Positions 36,115-46,755 of a stretch of DNA of 64,000 bases are shown here, in pieces. Origin of the DNA: Pseudomonas laurylsulfatiphila (GTDB lineage Bacteria; Pseudomonadota; Gammaproteobacteria; Pseudomonadales; Pseudomonadaceae). Under the pieces are notes generated by a model that did no database searches, had not been told where the DNA came from, and worked only from the letters and a program-made list of their open reading frames with translations. Where the stretch lies: the NCBI RefSeq assembly GCF_002934665.1, contig NZ_NIRS01000003.1, forward strand, positions 62,001 to 126,000. Reading direction: 5' to 3'. Position numbers and translations under genes: made by a program. How positions within the stretch are numbered: position 1 is the first letter of the stretch; every line of letters starts with the position of its first letter.

Positions 36115-37131
36115 ATGAACACTTTCAGCAAAGTCTTGACCGGTACCCTTCTCGCTCTGTCGATCAACGGTGCGTTCGCAAGTGATGGGGTTGAACACAA
36201 CACCCAGGCATTCCTCGATGTGCTGAATGCCGGTACCGGCAAGCCGCTTGAACAACTCAGCCCGAAAGACGCCCGCGCCGTACTGACGGGCGTGCAGGCC
36301 GGGGTGAAACTGACACTGCCAAAAGCCGATGTCAGCCAGAAGACCATTCAAGTCGACGGCCAACCGCTGAACCTGACCATCGTCCGGCCGGCCGGGGTCA
36401 AGGGTGAGCTGCCGGTGTTCATGTTCTTCCACGGCGGCGGCTGGGTACTGGGGGACTTCCCGACCCACGAGCGGCTGGTGCGTGACCTGGTGACAGGTTC
36501 GGGGGCAGCGGCCGTGTTCGTGAACTACACGCCGTCGCCGGAAGCCCATTACCCGGTGGCGATCAACCAGGCTTACGCCGCGACAAAATGGGTGGCCGAG
36601 CACGGTAAGGAGATCAACGTCGATGGCAAGCGGCTGGCGGTTGCCGGCAACAGTGTCGGCGGCAACATGGCGGCGGTGGTTGCACTGATGGCCAAGGACA
36701 AGGGAACCCCGGCGATCAAGTTCCAGGTGTTGCTGTGGCCGGTAACGGATGCCAACTTCGAAACCGCGTCCTACAACCAGTTTTCCGAAGGGTACTTCCT
36801 CAGTAAAAATGCGATGAAGTGGTTCTGGGACAACTACACCACCGACGCCAACCAGCGTAACGAGATCTACGCCTCACCTCTACGCGCCACCACTGCCCAG
36901 TTGAAAGGGTTGCCGCCAGCCTTGGTACAGACCGCCGGTGCCGACGTGTTGCGCGACGAAGGCGAAGCCTACGCCCGCAAACTCGATGAAGCCGGAGTGC
37001 CGGTGACCTCGGTGCGCTACAACGGCATGATCCACGACTACGGTTTGCTCAACGTGGTGAGCCAGGTGCCAGCGGTGCGTTCGGCGATGTTGCAGGCGTC
37101 TGAAGAGTTGAAACAACACCTAAAGAAATAA
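36115..37131 (+). CDS. Secreted alpha/beta hydrolase (HSL-type esterase)
   Basis: 338 residues. Signal peptide (MNTFSKVLTGTLLALSINGA, cleaved near FAS), oxyanion motif HGGGW (~105), nucleophile in GNSVGG (~179-184), Asp in ADVLRDEG (~278) and His in MIHDYG (~305): the hormone-sensitive-lipase subfamily of esterases. Substrate unknown. Located 34 bases after ohr, with a shared promoter likely, so it may act on oxidised lipids or esters, an inference. A REP pair and terminator follow. Confidence 0.88.
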   Translation: MNTFSKVLTGTLLALSINGAFASDGVEHNTQAFLDVLNAGTGKPLEQLSPKDARAVLTGVQAGVKLTLPKADVSQKTIQVDGQPLNLTIVRPAGVKGELPVFMFFHGGGWVLGDFPTHERLVRDLVTGSGAAAVFVNYTPSPEAHYPVAINQAYAATKWVAEHGKEINVDGKRLAVAGNSVGGNMAAVVALMAKDKGTPAIKFQVLLWPVTDANFETASYNQFSEGYFLSKNAMKWFWDNYTTDANQRNEIYASPLRATTAQLKGLPPALVQTAGADVLRDEGEAYARKLDEAGVPVTSVRYNGMIHDYGLLNVVSQVPAVRSAMLQASEELKQHLKK

Positions 37132-37140
37132 CACCTTCTT

Positions 37141-37210
37141 CTGTAGGAGCCCGGCTTGCCGGCGATGGCGGCCTCGAGTACGCCATCGCCGGCAAGCCGG
37201 GCTCCTACAG
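37141..37210. repeat. REP palindrome (CTGTAGGAGCCCGGCTTGCCGG class)
   Basis: Long inverted repeat with arms of about 30 bases, CTGTAGGAGCCCGGCTTGCC and complement, between the esterase and efp. Confidence 0.9.
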
Positions 37211-37244
37211 GGCTCAGCGTCAACCCGCACATTTCTACCCGGCA

Positions 37245-37275
37245 CAAAAAAGCCCGACTCAATGGTCGGGCTTTT
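37245..37275 (-). terminator. Bidirectional terminator between esterase and efp
   Basis: AAGCCCGAC / GTCGGGCTT stem, six-base loop, flanked by A6 and T5. Confidence 0.9.
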
Positions 37276-37293
37276 TCATTCCTCAAGCAGTGC

Positions 37294-37863
37294 TTATTTG
37301 GCACGGCCTTTGTAGGAACCGCCTTCGCGGGTATCGATCTCGATCATGTCGCCGATTTCGATGAAGTCAGCAACCGACAGCTCGGTACCGTTCTTCAGTT
37401 TGGCAGGCTTCATGACCTTGCCGGAAGTGTCACCGCGAGCGGAACCTTCGGTGTAGTCAACCTGACGCACGATGGTGGTCGGCAGTTCTACGGAAACCAG
37501 ACGCTCTTCGAAGAAGATTGCTTCGCAAACATCGGTCATGCCTTCTTCAACGAAAGGCAGAACGGCTTCGATGTCTTCGGCGTTCAGCTCGTACATGGTG
37601 TAGTCGGTGGTGTCCATGAACGTGTAGGTGTCGCCGCTGATGAAGGACAGGGTCGCTTCTTTGCGGTCGAGGATTACGTCGTCCAGTTTGTCGTCGGCGC
37701 TGTAAACGATCTCGGTCTTGTAGCCGGTCAGCAGGTTTTTCAGCTTGGTCTTCATGATCGCGCTGTTACGACCCGACTTGGTGAATTCAGCTTTCTGAAC
37801 CAGCCAAGGATCGTTTTCGAGACGGATCACGGTACCGGGTTTCAGTTCTTTACCAGTTTTCAT
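37294..37863 (-). CDS. efp: Elongation factor P
   Basis: 189 residues; rescues ribosomes stalled at polyproline stretches. Three OB-like domains by homology; the tip residue of domain I is Arg32 (KSGRNSA), the residue rhamnosylated by EarP, rather than the lysine of E. coli EF-P. The earP gene lies 48 bases upstream on the same strand, matching this chemistry. Start ATG 37863. Confidence 0.98.
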   Translation of the reverse strand: MKTGKELKPGTVIRLENDPWLVQKAEFTKSGRNSAIMKTKLKNLLTGYKTEIVYSADDKLDDVILDRKEATLSFISGDTYTFMDTTDYTMYELNAEDIEAVLPFVEEGMTDVCEAIFFEERLVSVELPTTIVRQVDYTEGSARGDTSGKVMKPAKLKNGTELSVADFIEIGDMIEIDTREGGSYKGRAK

Positions 37864-37911
37864 TGCGAATATCCGAATTTGGATGGGATTTACAAAAATC
37901 TAGGCCGCGTA

Positions 37912-39054
37912 TCATATCCAATTTCCATAAAACTGTACCAGCGCCGTGGCAAGATCGGCCTGCAAGGCCTGTTCCAGACACCACGCCTCGGCGTGTTTTT
38001 CCAGCTCTGGCCAGTGTTTACGGGTGGATTGCCAGTGGTCGGGCATTTTTTCACCGGCGTTCCAGGCCCGCCAGAGACCGCTGATCGCCTCCCGCGCAGG
38101 GTCCGATAACCCCTTCACATAGAGTTCGAGGAAGGCTTCGAGCTTGTCCAGATGGATATCTTCTTCCTGCCGGTAGATGTGCCAGAGAAATGGCCGGCCC
38201 GCCCATTGAGCGCGCACAAAGGAATCTTCGCCACGCACGGCATTGAAATCGCAGCACCACAGCAACCCGTCGTATTGGTCCTGGCGGACGAATGGCAGCA
38301 CTTGCACGGTCAAGGCGTCACGCACATGCACGGCACCGGCCGCCAAGCCCTGCACACCGAGCCAATGCTCGACGTCGCCGAGAACCCGCCCTTCCGGCAC
38401 CAGCAGGTGAGTGGCCGTCGAATCGCCAGCCATGGCATCGAGCCAACTGGCCAGCCCGGTGTTTTCGTAGGCAAACAATGAGATCAACTGTGCACCGGGT
38501 GCAGGATCAATCCCTAAACCGTGCAGGAATTCTCTCTGAGCTTGCGGGTCCTGCTGAAATTGCCGGCGACGCTCAAGCAACCCGCGCTCACGCAACAATC
38601 CGCCAGTGCCCTTCTGGAAACCCGGGAAGAAAAAGAACTTCTGGACGTTCTTGTACTTCACCGAGGGCAAACCGTGACAGCCGATCACCCAGTCCTCGGC
38701 ACTCAGGTAGTCGAGGTTCATCCACAGCGGGGTCTTTTCCCGTTCGGCCATGGCATCCATATAGGCGCTCGGCAATTGGCAGGCAAATGCAGCAATCACC
38801 ACATCGGCGGCTTCGGCCCGTTGCCACTGGGCTGGCCATTGGCGCACTTCGACGCCTTGCTGCCATTGCTGCGCAGCGTGGATGTCGATTGGCGGACACA
38901 GGCGCTCGAACGCTCGCAGATCATCGACCCATAGACGCACCGCCAGTCCATGTTCGGCCACCAGTTGCCGGGCCAGTCGCCAGGTCACGCCGATGTCGCC
39001 GAAGTTGTCGACCACGGTGCAAAAAATATCCCAGCGGGTTTTCAGTTCAGGCAT
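37912..39054 (-). CDS. earP: EF-P arginine rhamnosyltransferase EarP
   Basis: 380-residue GT-B glycosyltransferase (DUF2331) that inverts and transfers rhamnose from TDP-rhamnose to Arg32 of EF-P. The conserved N-terminal acidic pair lies in FCTVVDNFGDIGVTWRLARQ (~12-31) and the nucleotide-binding part in FNAVRGEDSFVRAQWAGRPF (~268). Upstream of efp on the same strand, so probably co-transcribed. Start ATG 39054. Confidence 0.96.
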   Translation of the reverse strand: MPELKTRWDIFCTVVDNFGDIGVTWRLARQLVAEHGLAVRLWVDDLRAFERLCPPIDIHAAQQWQQGVEVRQWPAQWQRAEAADVVIAAFACQLPSAYMDAMAEREKTPLWMNLDYLSAEDWVIGCHGLPSVKYKNVQKFFFFPGFQKGTGGLLRERGLLERRRQFQQDPQAQREFLHGLGIDPAPGAQLISLFAYENTGLASWLDAMAGDSTATHLLVPEGRVLGDVEHWLGVQGLAAGAVHVRDALTVQVLPFVRQDQYDGLLWCCDFNAVRGEDSFVRAQWAGRPFLWHIYRQEEDIHLDKLEAFLELYVKGLSDPAREAISGLWRAWNAGEKMPDHWQSTRKHWPELEKHAEAWCLEQALQADLATALVQFYGNWI

Positions 39055-39178
39055 TCCAGGCTCCCGTTGGCAAAGGCGCCGATTGTCCGCATAAATTACC
39101 CCGCGCAGAAGAGCCGACGACGATTATTCTTCATGCGACAATCGCCACTCGCCAGTGACCTTTCGCCAGGAGGCAACC

Positions 39179-39589
39179 ATGCCCCACCGCCCCGCTCCGC
39201 GCCGATCCTTCCCGATCAGCCTCAATGCCCTGCAACTGACCGGCAGCATCGCCCTCGGCATGTGGCTAGGATTCATTGCCATTGTGCTGACCTGCTGGCT
39301 CGCTTCACGCCTGCTTTTCAGCGAGCAATTGGCACCCGTGGCGGCAGCTGTGGAGCAATTGGCCAAACCACCGGTGGTGACTCAACCGGTGCCGGACATC
39401 CCGCCACAGAGTCCGCTGTTCGAGCAGTATGAAGAAAACCTGCGCAAAAACGAGCAGGCACAACGGCTCGATCAGGCACGCAGCAGCACTCGCAACCTGG
39501 CCAACCCGAACTGTCAGTTCTGGCTGCAACAGGACCGGACTGCACCCAGCGAAAAAAGCCGCGCCAACGTCCTGCAATTCTGCGATTGA
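39179..39589 (+). CDS. Small single-pass membrane protein
   Basis: 136 residues with one transmembrane helix (~20-46, GSIALGMWLGFIAIVLTCWL) and a C-terminal periplasmic or cytosolic helical segment containing LANPNCQFWLQQ. Not recognised as a characterised family. ATG 39179 follows AGGAGG. The stop codon is just two bases before the next gene's ATG, so the pair is co-translated. Confidence 0.75.
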   Translation: MPHRPAPRRSFPISLNALQLTGSIALGMWLGFIAIVLTCWLASRLLFSEQLAPVAAAVEQLAKPPVVTQPVPDIPPQSPLFEQYEENLRKNEQAQRLDQARSSTRNLANPNCQFWLQQDRTAPSEKSRANVLQFCD

Positions 39590-39591
39590 TC

Positions 39592-40074
39592 ATGAATAAG
39601 CACACCGTCCACCAACTGATTCTCGACAAGCTGCAAATCGATCTCGACATCGCCGAACGGGCCGCGCAAACCGCCTACGAAACGGCGACCCATGAAGAAA
39701 ACATCGCCGAGAACAAATACGACACCCTGGGGCTCGAAGCGTCCTATCTCGCGGCCGGGCAAGCCAAGAGGGTCGAGGAAATCCGCCAGTCACTGAGCCT
39801 CTGCCAGAACCTGGCCCTGCGCCCGTATGACGAACAGCGGGGCATCGAAGTCGGCGCGCTGCTCGGGCTCGAAGACGAAAAGGGGCGCGAACAATGGCTG
39901 TTCCTCGCCCCTGATGCAGCCGGGTTGAAAGTCGACCTGGTGGGGCAACTGATCACCGTCATCACCCCGCGCTCACCGCTGGGCAAAAGCCTGCTGGGCA
40001 AGTTCGAGGGCGACGAGGTGGAAATTACGGTGGCGGGCGCTCGGCAACAGTTCGCTGTCACCGAGGTCGTTTAA
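39592..40074 (+). CDS. GreA/GreB-family transcription factor paralogue
   Basis: 160 residues: N-terminal coiled coil with an acidic tip region HEENIAENKYDTLGLEASYL (~33-52) resembling the GDxSENAEY tip of GreA/B, and a C-terminal GreA_GreB domain (~80-160, ITPRSPLGKSLLGKFEGDEV). Likely binds the RNA polymerase secondary channel; cleavage activity is uncertain because the tip differs. True GreB is at 53423. ATG 39592 is chosen over the in-frame TTG two codons earlier. Ends 6 bases from the convergent cysB. Confidence 0.82.
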   Translation: MNKHTVHQLILDKLQIDLDIAERAAQTAYETATHEENIAENKYDTLGLEASYLAAGQAKRVEEIRQSLSLCQNLALRPYDEQRGIEVGALLGLEDEKGREQWLFLAPDAAGLKVDLVGQLITVITPRSPLGKSLLGKFEGDEVEITVAGARQQFAVTEVV

Positions 40075-40080
40075 ACGGGC

Positions 40081-41064
<984 letters not shown>

Positions 41065-41168
41065 TCAAAGCAGGTAGACGCCACGGGCATCAGCGACGAT
41101 ATATAACTATATTAATGGTTCGAAGAATAAATCTAGAACTTTTTTATCAGATTGCCATTATTCGGGTC

Positions 41169-41672
41169 CTAGAGGTCCCCTTGACGACGACGTTGCACCA
41201 GCGGCACCAGATAGACCGGCACCTTGGACAGTTGCAACACACGGGCGGCGGTGCGGCCCAAAGGCGTTTCCGCACCCGCACCGTGGCTGTGACTTCCTAC
41301 GATCAACAAATCCACGGAGAGTTTCTGCGCCTGGTCCAGAATCACCTGCGATGGGTCGCCCTGCAGCACCCTTACCGCCTGAATCCGCTCCAGGTCGTGC
41401 TCCCCTTCATCCCCCAGTTCCTCACGAAAACTGTCGAGCACACGCTGCTCAATACTGGCAATCACTGTGCTCAGGCCCTGGCTGTGAAACTCGTTCAGCG
41501 CCTGTTCATCGAGATAACTTTGCAGCACCGATTCGGCAAACAACCCCATGGGCTCTACCGCATGCACAACGTACAAACTGGCATTGAAGGTCCGGGCCAG
41601 CTCCAGGGCATGCTGCATCACCACGGGCGCGTACAGGCCAAGGTCAGTGGCGTACAGCATCGAACGAATCAT
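41169..41672 (-). CDS. Universal stress protein (UspA family)
   Basis: 167 residues, one UspA domain: MLYATDLG start, VVHAVEP after the first helix, and the nucleotide-binding segment IVGSHSHGAGAETPLGRTAA (~128). ATP-binding glycines are partly conserved, so it may be an ATP-binding type. Start ATG 41672 follows AGGAGGTCAT. Confidence 0.92.
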   Translation of the reverse strand: MIRSMLYATDLGLYAPVVMQHALELARTFNASLYVVHAVEPMGLFAESVLQSYLDEQALNEFHSQGLSTVIASIEQRVLDSFREELGDEGEHDLERIQAVRVLQGDPSQVILDQAQKLSVDLLIVGSHSHGAGAETPLGRTAARVLQLSKVPVYLVPLVQRRRQGDL

Positions 41673-41767
41673 ATGACCTCCTCGACTGCCAACATGGCGG
41701 ACATTTGATTCAGCTTAGCAGTGCCTTGGCGACTACGACGTCCGGCGCAACACATTGAACGGCGGGC

Positions 41768-42673
41768 TTAAACCTTTTGCTCGTTGCTTATGCCGTGGGG
41801 CACATGACCGGTGGCGACGACTTCACGGGCCAATTCGCAGTGGCCGGCCTGATCGTCGAAAAACACATCGGCGGCGAAGGCTTCGAGAAAGGCGGACTTG
41901 GTCAGGCCGCCAAGGAACAACGATTCGTCGAGACGGATGTCCCACTCGCGTAACGTGCGGATGACCCGCTCATGGGCGGGCGCCGATCGCGCCGTGACCA
42001 GCGCGGTACGAATCGGACAGGCGTCCTCCGGGAACTCACGCTGCAACAGGTTCAGTGCCGCGAGAAAGCCCTTGAACGGCCCACCGCGCAACGGCTCGCG
42101 AGCGGACTCACGCTCGCTGGCCTGGAACGCCTCCAGACCACCGGCCTGATAAATGCGCTCCGACTCATCGGAAAACAGCACCGCGTCTCCGTCGAAGGCA
42201 ATGCGCAACTCGTCGCTGGCCGCCCGGCTGGCACCGCCAGACAGAATGGTCGCCGCGGCGAATCCGGCGTCCAGGGCATTGCGTACGTCTTCGGCGTGGG
42301 TCGAGAGAAACAGATCGCAGCCAAAGGCCTTGAGGTAGGGATACGGACTACGCCCGCCGACGAATGCCGCACGGGAAATCGCCAGTCCGTAGTGGTCGAT
42401 CGAGTTGAACACCCGCAGCCCGGTGTCGGCGCTATTGCGCGACACCAGTATCACCTCGACCCGGGCGCGGCCCAGGCTATTGTTGAGGTTCAGGAGTTTC
42501 TGCACCAACGGAAAAGCATCGCCGGGCTCAAGGATCTCGTCTTCGTGTTCGATCTGATACTGCCGGTAGGCTTCGACGCCGCTCGACAGATAGACCTTGT
42601 GGCTTTCGCTCAAATCAAACAGCGCCCGCGAAGAAATCGCCAGCACCAGCTTGTCGTCAATTGCCTTTGGCAT
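41768..42673 (-). CDS. 5'-nucleotidase (cN-I-like)
   Basis: 301 residues of the cytosolic 5'-nucleotidase family related to vertebrate NT5C1 (HAD-like). It has LVLAISSRALFDL (~9), where the HAD Asp-x-Asp nucleophile is replaced by SSRALFD, VILVSRNSADTG (~75), and VFFDDQAGHCELAREV (~280). Predicted to dephosphorylate nucleoside monophosphates. ATG 42673 follows GGGGAAGGGC. Third gene of an operon after thioredoxin-like and PanE genes. Confidence 0.85.
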   Translation of the reverse strand: MPKAIDDKLVLAISSRALFDLSESHKVYLSSGVEAYRQYQIEHEDEILEPGDAFPLVQKLLNLNNSLGRARVEVILVSRNSADTGLRVFNSIDHYGLAISRAAFVGGRSPYPYLKAFGCDLFLSTHAEDVRNALDAGFAAATILSGGASRAASDELRIAFDGDAVLFSDESERIYQAGGLEAFQASERESAREPLRGGPFKGFLAALNLLQREFPEDACPIRTALVTARSAPAHERVIRTLREWDIRLDESLFLGGLTKSAFLEAFAADVFFDDQAGHCELAREVVATGHVPHGISNEQKV

Positions 42674-42698
42674 GCCCTTCCCCCTCAGGTCGATCGAC

Positions 42699-43652
42699 TC
42701 AGGTGTTGCGTCGATCAATGAAACTCAAGCTGCGATACAAGGCCTCGATGCGCGGCATTTCACATCCCGCGGCCCTGGCGGCCGCCAGTGGTCGGGCGTA
42801 GATCGCCGCCAGCTCCAGCGGTCGCTTGTGCAGAAAGTCGTGGTACATGCTCGGCCAGTAGTCGGGCATTTTTTCGGTCACCATGAACAGGTGCTCGGCA
42901 TACCCTGCCGGTACGTCGTGCCCGCAGGCAATTGCGCCTTGCACCACTTCTGCCATCAGCGCCTTGATCAGTTCGCGACTGTCGGCATCGGCCATCAACG
43001 GCGTGGTACTCGCCCCGAGCAAAACCGAGAGACCGTTGTAAGGGATATTCCAGACCAGTTTTTGCCAGCGCGCCTGATGCAGATTCGCCATGGCCTGGGA
43101 ATCGAGGCAGGCGCTGCGGAACAGGCCGACGCCCTCCTCGACTATCGCAGTGCGTGTCGGCCCATCGGCGGGACCGCTGTGGTAACCCACGTGCACCGCG
43201 CCCAGCGCCTGATGGGTGATGACGCCCGGCGCCTCGCGATGGACGCAGATGTAGCAGAGTCCGCCGAGCACATGCAGCGAATCGGGGAGCAACTCGCGCA
43301 GGCTGTCTTCCACGTCCAGGCCATTTTGCAGCAGCAGCACTTTGGCATCCGGGGCCGCAACCTGCAGGATGGCCGGTGCCAGATCTGCGTTGCTGGTAGT
43401 TTTCGCGCCCACCAGCAGCCAGTCGCAGGGCGGCATGTCTTCAGCCTTCGAGTAAGCCTGTACCGGGTTCAGTTTCAGCGCACCGTGGGGCGCGCTATCG
43501 ACTTGCAACCCGTGCTCGGCTACGGCGGAAAACTCGCTGCGCAGCAGAAAATGCACATCAAAACCGGCACGCGCCAGCATCACCCCGTAGAACCCGCCGA
43601 TTGCGCCGGTCCCGATAATGCCGATTGTCGGCCTGGCAACTGTCCCCATCAT
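42699..43652 (-). CDS. Ketopantoate reductase family protein
   Basis: 317 residues: NAD(P)H-binding GIIGTGAIGGFYGVMLARAG (~10-29), LLVGAKTT, and the active-site helix with Lys in RWQKLVWNIPYNGLSVL (~193) and the conserved Asn/Ser/Glu region downstream. Reduces 2-ketopantoate to pantoate if it is PanE; several paralogues exist in Pseudomonas, so the symbol is left out. Start ATG 43652 overlaps the upstream stop (ATGA), with GAGGAG five bases before. Confidence 0.87.
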   Translation of the reverse strand: MMGTVARPTIGIIGTGAIGGFYGVMLARAGFDVHFLLRSEFSAVAEHGLQVDSAPHGALKLNPVQAYSKAEDMPPCDWLLVGAKTTSNADLAPAILQVAAPDAKVLLLQNGLDVEDSLRELLPDSLHVLGGLCYICVHREAPGVITHQALGAVHVGYHSGPADGPTRTAIVEEGVGLFRSACLDSQAMANLHQARWQKLVWNIPYNGLSVLLGASTTPLMADADSRELIKALMAEVVQGAIACGHDVPAGYAEHLFMVTEKMPDYWPSMYHDFLHKRPLELAAIYARPLAAARAAGCEMPRIEALYRSLSFIDRRNT

Positions 43653-43984
43653 GGCAACTCCTCTGCTGTTCGACTCAACGCCTGGCGTACGGCTCGATTG
43701 AGCTCTGTGTCGGTCAGGCGCGATTTCAGTGCACCGAAAAACTCGCCGTCGCGAACGACAAACAGCGCCGGCAAATGAAAGACCTGATAACGCTCGACCA
43801 CCCCGCCGTTATTGCCGGCATCGATCCAGCACAGTCGATCGACGGCCAGATCGAGTGTCGGCAATTGCTCGCGGGCAAAACGGCAGCTGGCGCAGCCGAC
43901 ACTGGTGAAAATAACCAGCGAAACACCGCTCATCGCCAGCAGCCGTTGGTCGGCGTCAAAATCGGTCAGTTCCAATTCGACCAC
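43649..43984 (-). CDS. Thioredoxin-fold protein
   Basis: About 111 residues from GTG 43984 (start uncertain: ATG 44020 or 44035 are in frame but would run across the divergent PilZ gene's Shine-Dalgarno and start). CxxC redox motif CASC in FTSVGCASCRFAREQLP, and the cis-Pro segment FHLPALFVVRDGEFFG. Probably a cytosolic thiol oxidoreductase. First gene of a panE-nucleotidase operon, coupled by ATGA. Confidence 0.82.
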   Translation of the reverse strand: MVELELTDFDADQRLLAMSGVSLVIFTSVGCASCRFAREQLPTLDLAVDRLCWIDAGNNGGVVERYQVFHLPALFVVRDGEFFGALKSRLTDTELNRAVRQALSRTAEELP

Positions 43985-44000
43985 TATACTGGGGAGAACA

Positions 44001-44477
44001 ATGTCAGATGGCCGACACATGGAGTCTGTGTTCATGGGACGATTCATTCCTCACCCTGACGATGTGCCTGTCGAATTAACCTTGCTCAAACCTGAGTGTA
44101 TTTCGCGACGGCAGCTGCACACTATCAGCCTCGGGGGCATGGCTTGCAATTATCACCGCGCGTGGCGCTACGGCACGGCGCTGGAAGTGCGCATGCCGAC
44201 CGTGAACCCGGACATGCGCTACCTGGGCTATGTCGCCTGGTGCCTGCGGCGCAAACGCGGTTATCTGGTGGGCATCGCCTTCGTCGACGAACAAACGCTG
44301 TTCAGCGCCCGAATGGGTGAGCAGGTGTGCCAGATCGAACGCTACTGCCGCCTGCATGAGACCCACGAAGACTTGCAGGATGTTCAGGCCCTGGCGCTCG
44401 AATGGGTCCAGGAGCATGCCGACGAGTTCTCGCACGAATCGGTGCGCAAGGCTTTTGCGCAACCTGTGCCGGAATAG
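44001..44477 (+). CDS. PilZ-like domain protein
   Basis: 158 residues. The segment SRRQLHTISLGGMAC (~35-49) resembles a PilZ c-di-GMP motif (RxxxR then D/NxSxxG), but the second Arg is His40 and the D/N position is Thr41, so binding may be weak or lost. ATG 44001 is supported by GGGGAG five bases upstream. Divergent from the thioredoxin-like gene, with overlapping promoter space. Confidence 0.75.
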   Translation: MSDGRHMESVFMGRFIPHPDDVPVELTLLKPECISRRQLHTISLGGMACNYHRAWRYGTALEVRMPTVNPDMRYLGYVAWCLRRKRGYLVGIAFVDEQTLFSARMGEQVCQIERYCRLHETHEDLQDVQALALEWVQEHADEFSHESVRKAFAQPVPE

Positions 44478-44664
44478 GGGCGTACTTGATCGGTTTGGCC
44501 CTCACGGCAGGGAAACTGACTGCGAAAGCCCACCAAACCGGCGTCTGCCCATTGTCGAGCCACGGTGTAACGCGCTAAGGTTCGGCTCCCCGACGCGCTT
44601 AATTTGCTGTGCTCCGCCGCGCGGGTTCGCTGGCGGCCGGCACCCGTGACCTGACGAGTAAACG

Positions 44665-45741
<1,077 letters not shown>

Positions 45742-45770
45742 TCGCCTGACGGCCTGATCAAAAAGCGCAC

Positions 45771-45808
45771 ACAAAAAAACGCCGGGTAGAACCCGGCGTT
45801 TTTTTGTG
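45771..45808. terminator. Bidirectional terminator after DAHP synthase
   Basis: ACGCCGGGT / ACCCGGCGT stem between A7 and T7 runs, serving DAHP synthase and the convergent GNAT gene. Confidence 0.92.
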
Positions 45809-45826
45809 CATTCGTTTGACTGAAAG

Positions 45827-46114
45827 TCACTGACTCAGCTTGGCCGCATGCCGCTGGTGACGCTCCATGTAGCGCTCGACGTAGGAGCACGATGGAATGA
45901 CGGTGTAGCCCATTTCGTCAGCGTACTCCAGCGCCTTCTCGGTCAAGGCTGCCGCAATACCGCGACCACGCAATGCGTTGGGCACGAAGGTGCGATAGAT
46001 ATCCAGGGTCTGTTTCCCCAGATCCATATAGGTCAGATAGGCACGATGACCGTCCACATTGGTCTCGAACTGATGACCAGCCTGGTCATGGTGGATGGAC
46101 AACGCCTCGCTCAT
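45827..46114 (-). CDS. GNAT-like N-acetyltransferase (YjdJ type)
   Basis: 95 residues of the small GNAT group: RTFVPNALRGRGIAAALTEK (~41-60) with the acetyl-CoA motif RGRGIAA, then PSCSYVERYMERH near 75. Substrate unknown. ATG 46114 follows GAGGAGTAGTG. Confidence 0.87.
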   Translation of the reverse strand: MSEALSIHHDQAGHQFETNVDGHRAYLTYMDLGKQTLDIYRTFVPNALRGRGIAAALTEKALEYADEMGYTVIPSCSYVERYMERHQRHAAKLSQ

Positions 46115-46645
46115 CACTACTCCTCGCGGGTCTGGAATTCCGACCCCTACCTTACCGATGTTTTTCCGGCGAAGGAACATCTACGCCACCCCGTGCCTGA
46201 ATGGACACCGAGAAGAGCTGCACCGATCTCGCGCTACCGAGCACGTACAAATAGTAGGCACCATTGACAGAAATGCTCAAGGTACGCTCGTCATCATGCC
46301 GGTTGGCGGGTGCTGCTCCGTAATCACGCAGGAATGGCTCGACCGAAGGTCACTCCGGGTCGATAGCCTGAACATTGCCGGATGTTGAGACTTAAGACGA
46401 GCGCCCGTTGTTAAAGTCACCTGAACATCGAGAAAGATAGTGAGAGGCGCTACGCAAAAGCCGAACAAAAGTGTAGACGAATCCATATAGGCGGACTTTA
46501 GCCAACCGCGGAAAAAGAGCGCTGTGCCGAAGGAACTTTTTCTCGGCAGTTCGCTCAGCCACGGGCCTTGCAGCTGGATATTTTTTAAACAGTTCAGTTA
46601 AAAGTTGCTCGAAAAAGAATCAACGCCTACAATTTTTTTTGCTTC
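46115..46645. other. Non-coding gap upstream of oprI
   Basis: About 530 bases without a supportable gene, more AT-rich toward oprI. It holds one imperfect hairpin at 46517-46556 (GAGCG...CGCTC enclosing GCCGA...TCGGC). No terminator or promoter facing the GNAT gene is clear. A small RNA or decayed gene is possible. Confidence 0.4.
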
Positions 46646-46755
46646 TTGCTTCACGTCAGTTTTACTTACTACAAGTAATGGGTAGTATGTACGCCGGCTA
46701 TTTCCTCAATCGGAGGAGATAGCTACTTAATAGAAAGTCCTTGAAGGGGAACACG
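46646..46755 (+). promoter_or_regulatory. oprI promoter and hairpin leader
   Basis: TTGCTT at 46646 and TACAAG at 46670 (18-base spacer) preceded by a T-rich stretch form a likely promoter. The leader then folds: 46697-46707 pairs with 46713-46723 (11 bp, one G-U), loop AATCG. The real Shine-Dalgarno AAGGGG lies downstream at 46745-46750. Confidence 0.6.

Noticed and set aside
37141..37210. Palindrome after the esterase considered as a terminator
   Set aside because: It matches the REP classes and has no U tract; the true terminator is at 37245-37275.
44478..44664. Attenuator or leader peptide before DAHP synthase
   Set aside because: No run of aromatic codons with a nested terminator could be found.
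46095..46486. Short frames in the gap before oprI
   Set aside because: No ribosome site, no family residues and atypical composition; kept as non-coding gap.
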